Assembly: GCA_011319805.1 (NCBI GenBank)
Contig: SJRY01000334.1
Coordinates: 22,983-86,982, forward strand
Length of the DNA: 64,000 nucleotides
Reading direction: 5' to 3'
Source: Macrocybe gigantea
Lineage: Eukaryota > Basidiomycota > Agaricomycetes > Agaricales > Callistosporiaceae
The number at the start of each line of letters is the position of its first letter. Positions within the stretch are counted from its first letter, which is position 1. Below the pieces are notes generated by a model. That model searched no databases. It was given only the letters and a program-made list of their open reading frames with translations, and was not told the DNA's origin. The position numbers and the translations under genes were made by a program. Shown piece by piece: positions 33,876 to 45,561 of the stretch.

Positions 33876-34270
33876 CTGCCGTTCTGTAGCAGAGATTGCC
33901 CGGGGCAACCTAGGCAATCTTAAAGCAGCAGGATCAGCAACCGAAGTGCTGGTCGAGCATTATACGAATCGCAAGCTTCACAACAGCATCCATTATAGGT
34001 CCTTTTGGACCTTTTACGTGGAACTGACCACAACCGGCCCTCTGGGGCTGGGGGACGGTGCTCAAGCAAGTGAGTACGTGCGAGCTCGAGCTTTGATACT
34101 CAAGCACAGACATGAGAGAACAGGGCAGTGCAGCCCTCTATGTATTCTCCTTCAGTCTGGTGTGGATCAGACTCATCGTATTTATAGTAGATACCGGTTG
34201 TGTATTTACAAGTGGACTGCTACCGTGCACCACTTTATAAATTGTTGATTTAAAAAAAAAAAAAAAAAAA

Positions 34271-36773
34271 GACAGTCATGTACTCTGGACAGTGCAATGC
34301 ACCAGGCACATTCAGCTGAATGATAGCAAGCCTCTTCCAAGACCAAATATGAAGTAGAGTGTGCATAATCTATATGGATGACATCATAATCATGGGACGA
34401 ACATGAGAAGAACTCCAAAAGAACACCATAGAAGTCATGGAGATACTGAACAAGAACAACCTATTCATCAAAGGACCAAAATGCATCTGGGAATCATTAA
34501 AAGTTCCAGTGCTAGAGTATATTGTAGGAGAAGGGAAAGTAGAGATGGAACCAGAGAAGATTGCAGCTGTACAATCTTGGCCGACCCCAAAAACAAAGAA
34601 AGAACTACAAAAGTTCTTGGGATTTATGAACTTCTACTAATGATTCATCAAGGGATATGCAAAGGTCACTAAACCTCTGATGGAGCTGACTGGAAACAAA
34701 ACATGTCAGTGGACAGACAAGCAATAGGATGCTTTCAAGGAGCTGATTCAACATATAACCTCAGCACCCATCCTAGCACTACCACAAACAGAAGGAAAAT
34801 TCTGAGTTGAAACGGATGCCTCAGGATATGCCATCAGAGCAGTACTATCACAACAGCAGAAAGGACTATGGCACCTGATTGCCTTCATTTCAAGATGCAT
34901 GACTGCAGCAGAGCAGAACTATGAAATCTATGACAAGGAACTTCTTGTGATAATGGTCATGCTGAAGACATGGAGACAATACCTCCTAGAAGCTCAAGAG
35001 AACTTCAAAATATTGACAGATCACAAAAACCTATCATATTTCCAAAAACCACAGTGACTCAATTCAAGACAGATTGGCTGGTATCTGAAATTACAAGAAT
35101 ATGACTATGAACTACAACACATACCAGGAAAGGCCAATGAAAAAGCAGACATCCTGTCATGAATAGCAGGATATGAAAAAAACCTAGCAGAGAAGGACAA
35201 TATACAAATGATCAAAGAGGCAGCATTCATCCAACATCTGGAAGAGAATAATGAACAAGACTTTGAATTTATGATGTTCAAGAATGAACACCTGCGAAAA
35301 GAGGAAGCAGAAAATAATGAAGCAATACAAATGAGAGGAATCATGATGATCAAATCCCCAAGGATAGAACAAATTTGACAATGTGCATGAAGAGAAATAA
35401 TTGTGACAATGGGACTGAAGGAAAAACCACACCGGTTCACAGAATAAGACCATATCATATATGCAGGAGGGAAAATCTACATCCTCCAGACAACAAACTG
35501 AAGGAAGACATCATGTTTGAACACCATGACACACCCATCAGAGGGCACCCAGGACAATACTACATGCACAAGCTCATAAACTACACCTACGGTGGCCATC
35601 AATGTTAACAGACATCAAGAAGTATGTCAATGGATGTGAAACATGTCAGTAAAACAAGATTATCTGATGAAAGAAGCATGTACTACTACACCAGTATGAG
35701 GTCCCACAGCAGCCATGGAAAGATATGGGAGTAGATCTCATAGGACTATTACCCAGCTCAAATGGCTTCAATGCCAACACCGTAGTCACAGATCACTTGA
35801 CCAAGATAATCCATCTCATTTCCACAAACACCGAACTCATGGCAGAAGGTCTTGCACAACTATACTGAGACAATATGTGGCAACTCCACAGAATTCCACA
35901 AAAAATCATTAGTGACTGAGGACTCCAATTCACAGTGTGATTCATGACAGCACTTCTAAAACTGCTTAGAACAAAGCAAAACCTATCAATGGCCTACCAC
36001 CCACAGACAGATGGACAGGCAGAGTGATCCCATCAGGAAATGGAAGCCTTCCTCATGAGCTTCATAAACAACCTACAGGACAATTGGACAGAGTGGATAA
36101 TGATCACAGATAATGATTGCAGATTACCAATATAATGACAAAACACACCAGAAAATGAAGGAGACACTGTTCTACCTCAACTATAGAATGCACCTCTGGA
36201 AGAGAGAACCGCAGACAACAGAAGGAAACAACCCTACAGCAAAGAACTTCATTGAAAGAATGGACCAAATATGGAAGGAAGCAAATGCTGCACTGCAATA
36301 TGCACAAACATGGGCCAAAGACAATTACAATGCAAGGTGAAGACCAGCCTGCAAATACAAGAAAGGGGATGGAGTATGGCTTGAAGCCACCAATATCACA
36401 GTCAATTGACCATCAAAGAAGTTATCAGCACTCCTGGACTGTTCAAAGTGATCAAAAAGAAAGGAGCCTTAACATATCACTTGGAACTCCCAGCATCATG
36501 ACAGCTGATACACCCCGTATTCAATGAAACACTGCTCATGCCCTACAAAGGACCCCATTTCAAGATACAAGAGTGACCATCACCACCACCCTCTGAAATC
36601 ATAAATGATGAAGAAGAGTACGAGATAGAAGAAATTCTAAAAAGGAAGAAACAAGGAAGGGGAATGCTATTCCTGGTCAAATGGAAAGGATACAGATATG
36701 AAGAGAACACATGGATCAAAGAAAAGGAACTGAGGAATGCACAGCAAGCTCTAGATTGCTTCACTGTGAACTA
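34271..36773 (+). pseudogene. Gypsy-3 pol remnant with chromodomain
   Basis: RT palm YMDDIIIMG at about 34367; RT-RNase H connection SWPTPKTKKELQKFLGFMNFY with an in-frame stop just after it; RNase H (ETDASGYAI near 34810); a zinc-finger-like integrase head near 35500 (HHDTPIRGHPGQ); and an integrase core with stops. Chromodomain at 36610-36760 (YEIEEILKRK, LVKWKGYRYEENTW) in one open frame. At least ten TGA or TAG codons, mostly explicable as CGA or TGG/CAG changes. Confidence 0.8.
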
Positions 36774-36963
36774 GAATAAAAGGACCATGACAAGAGGGAA
36801 AAGACCAAAAATCAAACATCATGACCACCAATGCCCTCATCAGCATTGACAGCAGTGACGATAGCCCACACCTATCTCCAACTGCCAGAATAACTATGAG
36901 AATCTGGCAAGGATTCTCAACAGTAGCAACTACATGGGCCCCCTTGCTATCACACTCGGCATG
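34271..36963 (+). mobile_element. Gypsy chromovirus 3' half (Gypsy-3)
   Basis: It begins within the RT (CNAPGTFS, IIYMDDIIIMG), directly after the LINE-B A tail. It continues through RNase H (34800-35160), integrase (35500-36500) and a readable chromodomain, ending with a stop at about 36771; ~190 bp of untranslated sequence follow up to the Tc1 insertion. Gag, protease and the RT fingers are missing. It is A-rich and clearly a different family from Gypsy-1 and Gypsy-2. Confidence 0.83.
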
Positions 36964-36965
36964 TA

Positions 36966-36990
36966 CAGTCCCCTTGTAAAAGTTTTGCAA
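36966..36990 (+). repeat. Left terminal inverted repeat, Tc1-like element
   Basis: Pairs with 38173-38197 at 23 of 25 positions; the TA dinucleotide lies just outside. Confidence 0.9.
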
Positions 36991-37061
36991 TATGTAAATA
37001 AATAAAAACATACTCTTGAAAGAATTCATTTTTACACCACCACAACTCTATGCTATGTAAT

Positions 37062-38113
37062 CTAGTACTTGGTAAATCCACCTTTGGCCTCTATAACATC
37101 TTTTACCCTGTCTGGCATGCTTCCAACTAAAGTATTTATCAATTCCAAGTCCAGTTTTGCCCACTCTGCCTGAAGCATACTCCACAATTCATCCACATTC
37201 TGAGGAAGAGTTGGCCTGCTATTGATCCTACTTTTGAGCAGAATCCAAACATGTTCAATGGGATTGAGGTCTGGAGACTGTGCTGGGTGAGGGAGAATGA
37301 CCATGTTCTGATTTTTTTGCCATTCTTGTGAAGCCTTGGTGCGGTGAATAGGGGCCCCATCTTCCATGACTGCTACCTGCCCTCTCTCTTCACTTAGCTC
37401 CTTATAGATATCCCAAAGGGGACCAGAAAGGATTAATCTGATATAATCTGACCCCTTTCTGGCATCCTTTGGGATTCTAATAAGGGGACCAAGCCTCCCA
37501 TGTGCCATACACCCCCAAATCATCAACTTTGCCTTCCTGACTTGAAAGTTGGAGTGAGACACTTCTTGTCATACTTCTCTCTAGGTCTCCTGTGCACCCA
37601 GACCATCCTAGAGTTTTTCCCAATCTCCACAGATGACTCATCTGTCCAAATCATCTGGTTCCAGTCCTCACTCCCCCAATCCTGGTGTTCCTTTGCTCAT
37701 ACAAGCCATGCCTTCTGATGCTCAGGCTTGAGATAAGGTTTCTTGGCTGCAACATGTTCTTTCATGCCTAAATGATTGCTGATAGCCCTCCTAACAGTGT
37801 CTGGATGGACAGGATCGTCTCGAGAGGTGTTGACATTTTGAGTGATCTCAGAGAGAGTTTGGCATCTGTTTCCATCTAGAGAAACTTTGAGATGTCATAT
37901 GGACCACTCATCTAGCTTGGGTGGTCTACTCAAGTATGGGGTATCATCAAAATGACCTTGGGTATCATAGTTTTTGAGAATGTGAAAAATAGTGCTGTGG
38001 TCCCTTCCAACAAAAGTGGCAATATCTTGAATTGGCATGTTTTCTTTGGATTTGTGATAGATGAGGGATCGCAGCTCTGGTGATGTGTTTTTGGTTCCAG
38101 GTGTCTTAGGCAT
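37062..38113 (-). pseudogene. Tc1-like DD34E transposase
   Basis: It reads from MPKTPGTKNTSPELRS (about 38113) through a helix-turn-helix head (IQDIATFVGRDHSTIFHIL), a first catalytic Asp in IWTDESSV, a second in VMEDGAPIHRT and the Glu in SPDLNPIEHVW. Exactly 34 residues separate the second Asp from the Glu, as in Tc1 transposases. Two in-frame TGA codons (near 37898 and 37715) and one frame change near 37560 break it. The TIRs are better preserved than the gene, so it could still move if a related enzyme were supplied. Confidence 0.88.
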
Positions 38114-38172
38114 GGTAGGTGGGGTATGGGCAGGTGTAGAGAGTAATTTTTGTTTATTGTTTACATGTAATG

Positions 38173-38197
38173 TTGCAAAACTTTTGCAAGGGTACTG
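38173..38197 (-). repeat. Right terminal inverted repeat, Tc1-like element
   Basis: Inverted partner of 36966-36990, followed by TA at 38198-38199. Confidence 0.9.
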
Positions 38198-38199
38198 TA

Positions 38200-41100
38200 C
38201 AGTGTGAGTTTGGACTCGTTTCAGACAGGATGAATCTTCCAATGTTCCAGTAATTCAAGTTCATATGCCAATTCTCCAATTCGCCGTTTGATTTTGAAAG
38301 GACCAAACCACTTGTCATTGAGCTTATCAGTCGGCCGGTCAGTTGTGATATTTGTTCCTTCCAGCCAGATCTGATCGCCCTCATGGTATTCTCGGGCAGG
38401 TTTCTGTTTTCGGTCATAGGTCCATTTCATTGTTTCTGCAGCTTTCAATAGAGAGGTTTCAGCCTTGGTCCGAATTTCCTTCATCAGTTTGGTGAACTCC
38501 TCTGCAGTTTGTGACTTAGTGTTATGCTTCGGGGGTTCCTTTCCAGTATGTGGATGTCGCCCGTGATTCAAGTAAAACAGGGAGTATCCAGTTGCCAAGT
38601 GAATTCGATTGTTATAGGAAAATTCGGCCATCAGTAGCCAGTCCGCCCAGTCAGTTTGTCGATGGTTTACGAAGAGTTTCAGGTATTGCTCAAGTTCCTA
38701 ATTGACTCGTTCCATTTGCCCATCGGTTTGTGGATGATACAGCATCGAGGGGGTTCCTTTAATTCCCAAGAGTGTATAGAGGTCCGTCATGAACGCAGAG
38801 ACGAATTGTCTTCCTCTGTCACTAATAACTTTCTTGGGGAGTCCATAGTTCAAGAATATGGTGTCACGTAGATTGCGAGTGACTCCTTCTGCTGTGATTT
38901 CCATGTTGACTGGTATGAACTTGGCTCCTTTTATGAACCGATCTACCATCACCATTACACCATTGAACCCTTGGAATTCAGGGAGGGGTCCGATGAGATC
39001 TACAGATATGATCTCCCATGGTTCCTTCGGTACCTCGTTTGGATGAAGTGGAGCATGTTTCCGATCTCTGATGATTTTAGTCCGTTGGCATTTGTCACAT
39101 CCTTTGACATACGCCTTGACATCATTCATCATTTTGGGCCACCAGAAGTTACGTGTGATCAGCTCATGTGTCTTTGTTTGTCCTGGGTGTCCCAAGATCT
39201 AATCCGAATAGTGTATCTCAATGATCCGTTCCCTTATCTTTTGACTTTTGGGGATGTAGTACTGTTTCAACCATGTGACGATTTGGTCGTTTTCCTCCCA
39301 GCCGTGTTTGCCTTCATCAAGACATTTCTGAACCTCAGGCTCTCTTTATTTCCATGCCTGTTTGATCTGGTCCAGAATGTCCTGAAATTCCAGTGTCGGC
39401 ATGATCTTTGCCATGAAAATCCAGCGAAAATTCTCTGGCTTTAGGAGTACGATGTTTTCATTATCATTTTCCCCCTTCTCATGGTCTGGTCGTCTCGACA
39501 GACTGTCTGCCTTAGTCATCAATTTCCCGGGTTTATGCTCCAGGATGAAGTCATAGTCCTGAAGCTCCAAAATCCAATGAGCTTGCCAGCGATTCAGTTT
39601 CTGAGGTTTCTGGAAATATTCGAGATTTTTATAATCTGTCCAGATCTCGAATTTCTGTTTAGCGCTGCAAAGGTATTGGCACCATTCCTCAAGTCCAGTC
39701 ATAATCGCGAGCATCTCTTTATCATAGATCTCATAGTTCTGTTCAGTTGGGTTCAATGACTTTGACATGAAAGCCACCGGTCTCCAGGTACCATTGGATT
39801 GTTCCTGAGAAAGGATGCCTCCGATTGCATAATTCGAGGCATCGACTTCCATTCAGAATTTTCCATCATCTCGAGGCATTGCAATGATTGGTGCTGAGCA
39901 GATCTGATTCTTTAGTCTGTCAAATGCGTCGTCTTGAGCCTTTCCCCATGTCCAGTTGGCTTTTCCGGTTAGCTCTGTCAAGGGTTTCATGATCTTTGCG
40001 AATCCTTCAATGAAGCACCGGTAGAAATTGCAAAAGCCTAAGAATTGCTGGACATCCCTTTTACAGGTGGGTTTCAGCCATCCTTTGATGCCTTCCACTT
40101 TAACGGGATCCATCTTAATGCTGTTTTCCAAGACAATCATTCCAAGGTATTCTACCTCCAGCTGATGAAACAAACATTTCTCAGGTTTCAGATAAAGCTT
40201 ATTGTCCTTCAGCTTTTCCAGTACATGTTGGATGAGTCATCTGTGTTCATTCAAAACTTTATCGAAGATAAGAATGTCATCCATATAGATAACTACGTGT
40301 CCCTGATCAATTTTATCTTTGAAGATCGTATTCATCATTGTTTGGAAGGTAGCCGGTGAATTCATCAGTCTGAAGAACATGACCAGGGGTTCGAACATTC
40401 CCCGGTTTGTCCGAAATGCGGCTTTCCATTTGTCGCCTTCTTTCATGCAGACGTTGTTGTATCCCCATCGGATGTCAAGTTTTGTAAAGAACTTTGCTTC
40501 CTTGAGTTTATCGATTAACTCTTGGATCAGGGGGAGTGGGTACTTGTTCTTTATCGTCATGTCATTTAACTTCTGATAGTCCTGTATGGATTGTAGGGAT
40601 CCGTCCTTCTTTTTCACGAAGAAGAAAGGTGAGGCCATTGGCAACTTTGACGGTCTGATTCATCTGGTGTTTAGGTTTTCATCTAGAAAGGCATCCAACT
40701 GTTTCTGTTCGTCCAGCGTTAAGGGGTAGACTTTACAATCCTAGAGTTTAGCTCCTGGAATGAGTTCGATCACATGGTCCCAAGGTCATCACGGTGGTAG
40801 TTCATCGAACGACTCTTTTCCGAACACTGAGTCCTTGAAACAGTGGTATTCTTCTGGTACGATTTCCTCAAAGGTTTTAGCCTTTGTCGCTTTTGCCATC
40901 ACTTCCACCAGTTTGGAAGCCATTGTTTGGAAAGCCCTTAGATGGAACTCTTGGTTCATGTCGATCATCAAGAGTTTCTCTCCATGTTCGAAGTCTACCT
41001 CATTTGTCTCAGTAGAGGTGTCATCATCTTCAGGGTTTCCTTTTCAGACAATCCACTGACACTCTTCAGGGCATCGATCAAACGTGATCTTCTCCGTCTT

Positions 41101-43063
41101 CCAATCGATCCGAGGGTTGTGATGCTTAACCCATTCGTAACCGATGATAATCTGGCCCTTTCCAAGTTCAGTAACTGAGAAGATCATTCGCTCGACGTGA
41201 TCTTGGACCCGGACTCTTAGTTCAACATATTCGTATATGTCGCCTGCCATGTTACAGGTTCCGTCTGCATTATGGACCGGGATAGGAATAGGGTATCTTT
41301 TTGTATTGATTTCCTTTTCCTTGACAAACTTCTGATCTATGCACGATCCGGTACATCCCGTGTCGAGTAAGGCTTTCACGCTATATGTCTATCCAGTATC
41401 CAAAGTTGTAATTGTTAGGGGTACATCCATCTGGTTTCCATTGCTGCCTCTGACAAATCGTGGTCTTTGTCTGAGGTCGAATAGCATATGGAGTGCATCA
41501 TGGTCATTCATCTGGTTAATTTCACGAAGCTTCTCTAATGAGATGTCCTTCTGTCGCGTTTGATCCATCCATGCCTTAAGGATCATGTATGCCTTAGACT
41601 CGTCCTGCTGATAGATCTGTTGAGCCACCCAGGGTAGGGTATATCCTTTTACGAGACCGAACTCTCATGCACCTTCTCATTCAAAGTATTCTTTAAGATT
41701 GGGAATGTCTCTTATATTAATACTCGACGATACATAGTCAGCTGGCGAAGCAGTGCTTCTTCCCAGCTCTATTGAAAACCCTGTTTCAGCTCTTCGATCT
41801 TAGCAGTAGTGGCAGTAGTCTCATCCTGCATTTCCACGTTCCGTGCAGCATATTTCGGTCGGGGGTTCGTCAGGCAGTTACATCCGATATGTCCCTTCTA
41901 TCTGCACTGGAAGCAGCGGCCTTCGTGCCTCATCCAGTCAACGTCCATGGCATTCGGGTTGGGCTGTCCTTGAGCATTACCGGTTGCTGGTGCCAGAGTT
42001 TGCTCCTTAGGTGCCGTGGTTCCCTGTGCCGGTTTTTGTGTTTGCTTGGGAGCAAATTACTCCTTCGCACCGAATTCTTTTTGGGCCTGGCGATATTGCC
42101 AGTCCAGTTCTGTCGCGTGCTTATACCACCAGTCGATGTCCTCCTCGCGGACACCTCCTAGTTCAATGATACCTCATCCAAGCGCTTGGTCGAGTCCGTG
42201 TTTAAAGATATCAATGAGAGCGATATTGTTGTATTCTGTCAAGGGAGCCCAGCTCCAGAATTCAACGATGTAGTCCTTGACCGGTTGTCGGTGTTGCGAT
42301 AGTTCTTTAATCCAGATAATCATATCGTTTCTGGTCTCCGTGGTCATAAAGAATTCGCGAGCTTCCGCCTTGAAGTTCTCCCAGTCCTTGAACGGTAGAA
42401 GATGTCCAAGGGGGTCCGTCCTGACTTCCAGAGTGTTAGCCGTTGCCAGCGTAACGATGCAGCCATGTTCCCAGTCATCATAGGTGGAATGGTTTCCAAA
42501 TTCCTGCCTACGTCCGTTTAATTCCATTTTGAACTCAAGCCACTCTTGTAGCTTGGAGTCTGCCCAGTTTTGTGCATGTTTGGCCTTGCCTCCCGTGATC
42601 CATTGCAATGCGTAGGTTATCATATCCCACTTGTTGGTTATTTCCTCTTTGTCGAAGTAGACTTCCATTCATCGGAGCCAACTTCTGATCAGGCCAGGGT
42701 CCCCTTTATATGGATCTGGCAGTTCCGATTTCATTCTCTTGGGCTTCTTGCCCAGGTCTAGTTCTTCTTTGATTGCATCAACCAAAGTCCGTGTCATGTT
42801 CTGTACCTGTTTGGCCTATTGTGGGTTGTTTCGAAGGGTGCCCCGCTAAGGCGAGAGGGTTGGCGGTGAATAAGGTGGTGAGGATGATGGTAATGAAAGT
42901 GAAGAGTGCAGCGATGAGCTCCATTATGGATGTTGCTTACGGGTTTCTCATCGTCGGGGGAGTCGGGGATAAAATTCAAGCTCTGGGGGGTCTTCGTCCC
43001 AGATGAAAACAGAGGGGTTGCATCGAGGAGAGAGGTTGGGGTAATAGTTTGTCCAGTACTCAT
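38200..43063 (-). pseudogene. Gypsy-2 gag-pol (gag, protease, RT, RNase H, integrase)
   Basis: Minus-strand order from 43063: Gag start MSTGQTITPTSLLDATP; Gag core 42668-42174 (WADSKLQEWLEFK, DYIVEFWSWA); Gag to protease 41628-41389; aspartic protease 41379-41044 (ALLDTGCTGSCID); RT 40644-40237 ([18 protein letters not shown]) and 40173-39853; RNase H 39852-39346 (EVDASNYAIGGIL, YDKEMLAI); integrase with a zinc head (GHPGQTKTHELI, CDKCQRTK), core 39195-38698 (SVDLIGPLPE, SDRGRQFVS, HPQTDGQMERVN) and C-terminal part 38631-38221. Short frame breaks and stops separate the blocks. The chromodomain expected from Gypsy-1 is missing, cut at 38200 at the Tc1 site. Confidence 0.87.
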
Positions 43064-43175
43064 ACTCGACTTTGACTATGTGGTTTCAGAGTTGGAGATT
43101 CTTTCAGATGAGAGTATATCCGATGTGTCGTTGGTAAAGGGGATTGCAGCGGATTCTTGTGTGGAAGGAGGCGAG

Positions 43176-43560
43176 TGTTAGGCTAGATGAATCTCAGAAG
43201 GACTCAGGCAGACTAAGTGCGAGAGTGGTCTTGAGATGATGGCAAAAGGAATATTAAGCCTAGCACTACTGGTACATCTGGGAGTCCTTATATACATTAC
43301 AGTACTCGAGCACAGACCATGGGCTGCGCAATGCTGTGGACTGCGGATGAGTAAGACTGGAAGGAGATGACTCAGGATGACTAGGAAAGTGGGATGACTC
43401 GATGGCTGCATGCTGCGCAGCATGATAGGGAAGATAAGGGATGTGGGAAAGATAAGATAAGAAAATGAATGGTCCTTTGGGCGATGTCCATAACAGCGAG
43501 GTTGGAAACAGGGTGATTTTGTGCAATAGAGTAGTTGATTAGTACCATGCAGGCGGCACA
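43176..43560 (-). repeat. Candidate LTR next to the Gypsy-2 gag
   Basis: Bounded by TGTTAGGCTAG and GGCGGCACA (TG...CA on both strands). On the minus strand it has TGTATATAAGG near 43300, suitably placed for a transcription start, and it ends 113 bases before the gag ATG. No second copy or target duplication was seen, so the boundaries are tentative. It may be the 5' LTR of Gypsy-2 or a separate solo LTR in its leader. Confidence 0.45.
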
Positions 43561-44166
43561 CAACCGTCGACTCCTGCTTTGGTTAGGTCCAAGAAAAGGT
43601 GGTGGGTGCCTGTTAAACTGCAGATGGGTCAGCTTGAATCCTCATTGCAATGGGGATGCCCCAAATGGCAGTCAAGGAAGGTTTTGTCATCAGAAGTTCC
43701 AGTGGTCTGGCAACTCCTTTCTCATTTTGGGTCAACACACGTTTCCAACAATGATCTTCAAGGGCGTGTTTGAGAAATTGGTCAATGGGTGGGGACTGTC
43801 CACACATCCGGGTCCTCTGGTCTCTCTTGCTTCGGTATGCCCCAGGTCAGCAAACTACCTGGTCAGACGTGTGGTGGGACTCTCCGAAGATTATCCCAGC
43901 ACAGCCTTATGATGTTCGATTCGGACAGAGTCGGACTCAACGTTACCCCTAGTCCTCTCGCACTTCCAAATGCAATGAACAAGGACCGATGACAGAGACC
44001 AGAACAAAAGTTGGCGCGGGGTGGGGAGTGGTGGTGGAAAGTAAAAGTGTTAGTTTTGGTAGGGAGTAGAGGTATAATGACATAACGGATTCCTTTGGTC
44101 GCACAGCACTCGAGGCCGTCAGGCAATGAAGGTTGTGGAGAGAGGAAGAGTGGTGAGGTGCGCAAG
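43561..44166. other. Unassigned sequence between two LTR-like blocks
   Basis: About 600 bp without a convincing gene. It may be the Gypsy-2 leader (if the LTR at 44167 is its 5' LTR) or older host DNA. Short open frames here overlap on both strands and show no recognisable motif. Confidence 0.4.
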
Positions 44167-44599
44167 TGTAAGCTTCGAGCTTTTGCTACGCAAAACCAAG
44201 TCTGCGCGCAGGTCACTCTAACTAACTTCAAGAGGAGAGGCGGGGATAAGAATGCTATTATAAGCCAGCTCCAAGCTGGATTCTTCTATGTACAATTTAG
44301 GTATTTATACGTTACGACTACCGAGCATGGACCACGACTATGCTATCCTCATGTTACGTGAAACCCTAAGCCCTTGTCCGTTTAGATAAGGATCTGACTG
44401 TGCTCCATGTGTTATCCTGTAGGTACTGTGCAATAACCCTTCACCCTAACTAATGCTGATGCATCGTTGCTGTAAGGTTTCCTCGAGTCGTTTCGCTAGA
44501 TCCTGTTTGTCACGTCGCGGTTTCTGTCATGTGTTCATCATGTGGCTTTTGAGTCACGTGCCCGTCATCAAGATAACGATTAGTCCTGAAATCGTAACA
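44167..44599 (-). repeat. Gypsy-type LTR (433 bp)
   Basis: On the minus strand it starts TGTTACGATTTCAGGACTAA and ends GCTTACA. It has a TATA-like GTATAAATACC near 44315 and a GC-box/CACGTG-rich upstream part. The start resembles the Gypsy-1 LTR at 14389. The 5-bp flanks differ (GCAAG and ATCCT), so it is either the 5' LTR of Gypsy-2, with a long leader containing 43176-43560, or a rearranged solo LTR. Confidence 0.65.
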
Positions 44600-45154
44600 A
44601 TCCTCATCGTTCAGTTCTGGGAGGGTTGCTGGGAGTGGAGCAAACTGGGGCAGCGGTTAGGTTATTGGGGACTTTGTAGGGAGGAGTAGGGAGTGAAATT
44701 ACCTGGATGAGCTAGGGAGGGCTTAGGTGGTATGGCTGGTTGGCTAGGGTTTTCACTACTTGCACTGTAGAACCTGGACATGAAAATTTTTGGAAACATC
44801 TTTTGCATTTCACAATATTTTGTATGACATAAAATTTGTTCTCCTCTCATATGGGGAATAAACAATGATAATGTCAAAAAAACACAGTTGTGAGTAACTT
44901 TTAATATAAATGAAAGACGTGCTGCTATTCTAGGACTACAACTGAATATTGATATTGAAAACAGCTTGAATCAGAGCATAAAGAACTTAGGGTTAGTGAT
45001 GGATAGCAATACCATGGGAGATGGAATGTGGAAGAAACCTCCGTCAATGACGGACAAGGTGGCAGGATGGAATGGGACTAGAAGGGGCAACCATTGACAA
45101 CAGATAGCGATGACCAGGTGATACCAGACATGAATGAAATGAGTGTCAATGATG
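44600..45154. other. Gene-free stretch
   Basis: No gene, repeat or motif that could be supported. It includes A+T-rich sequence around 44880-44960 and GATGG/AATG-rich words shortly before the first hairpin cluster. Confidence 0.4.
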
Positions 45155-45561
45155 GCTAGTAGACATCAAGTCATACTAGCAGACAGCCCGACAACACGTC
45201 AGGACCGTCAAAGATGAAATCGTGCGACTTCAAGTCAGCCCGAGCTTGTGGCAGAGACGAGAAGCAGAGCAGGAGGAAGATAAGATTGAGTTGGTCGCCG
45301 GGCATTTGTATTGCATTGTTTGCACTCTTTGTCAGCAGTGCGTCCTTTGTTTGCACTGACTTGATGAAATTTGGCCAAGTCTGTTCCGTCACTCCCTTCC
45401 GCTCTCTCTGCTCCTCCTCGCTCCTCCTCTCTCCCTCCCACTTCTCTTCTGCTCACCTCACCGCACCTATTATTGGAACAGCAACCCTGACTTGATGTCG
45501 GGTTGCTTCCAGGACATGACTTGATGTCTGTCCTTGATTGAATGACTGGACGTCTTCGATC
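45155..45561. repeat. Hairpin cluster 1 (six conserved-head hairpins)
   Basis: Forward heads at 45162-45173 (GACATCAAGTCA; perfect arms GCTAGTA/TACTAGC), 45190-45201 (GACAACACGTCA; arms 6 of 8) and 45226-45237 (GACTTCAAGTCA; arms 5 of 6). Reverse heads at 45488-45499 (TGACTTGATGTC; perfect arms GCAACCC/GGGTTGC), 45517-45528 (arms AGGACA/TGTCCT) and 45543-45554 (TGACTGGACGTC; arms GATTGAA/TTCGATC, 6 of 7). The spacer contains a pyrimidine-rich tract (45385-45455), as in fungal core promoters. Downstream, a 22-codon ORF starts at 45896 (MSRLQARKELEE); a short gene end on the minus strand may lie at 46330-46181. Confidence 0.85.

Larger units (their letters stand above)
27911..34270 (+). mobile_element. 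Near full-length Tad1-type LINE (LINE-B)
   Basis: About 6.36 kb with the family 5' end (CACCTTTCTCTGCAACGCCC), a 190-bp 5' UTR, ORF1, overlapping ORF2, a 3' UTR and an A tail (34252-34270). It gives the reference layout for the truncated copies. No target-site duplication was found: the left flank is LINE-A, the right flank is Gypsy RT. So it was not simply inserted into either one, or a rearrangement removed a flank. Confidence 0.9.
36966..38197 (-). mobile_element. Tc1-like transposon with intact TIRs
   Basis: A 1232-bp element flanked by the TA target duplication (36964-36965 and 38198-38199). The terminal inverted repeats start CAGTCCCCTTGTAAAAG on the left and CAGTACCCTTGCAAAAG on the right (minus strand); 23 of the first 25 bases match. 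It sits exactly at the joint between Gypsy-3 and Gypsy-2. Confidence 0.93.

Noticed and set aside
34240..34300. Target-site duplication for LINE-B
   Set aside because: Only GAC is shared between the flanks (27906-27908 and 34271-34273); this is chance-level.
44162..44604. Solo LTR with 5-bp TSD
   Set aside because: The flanking pentamers (GCAAG, ATCCT) differ, so a clean solo-LTR insertion is not supported.
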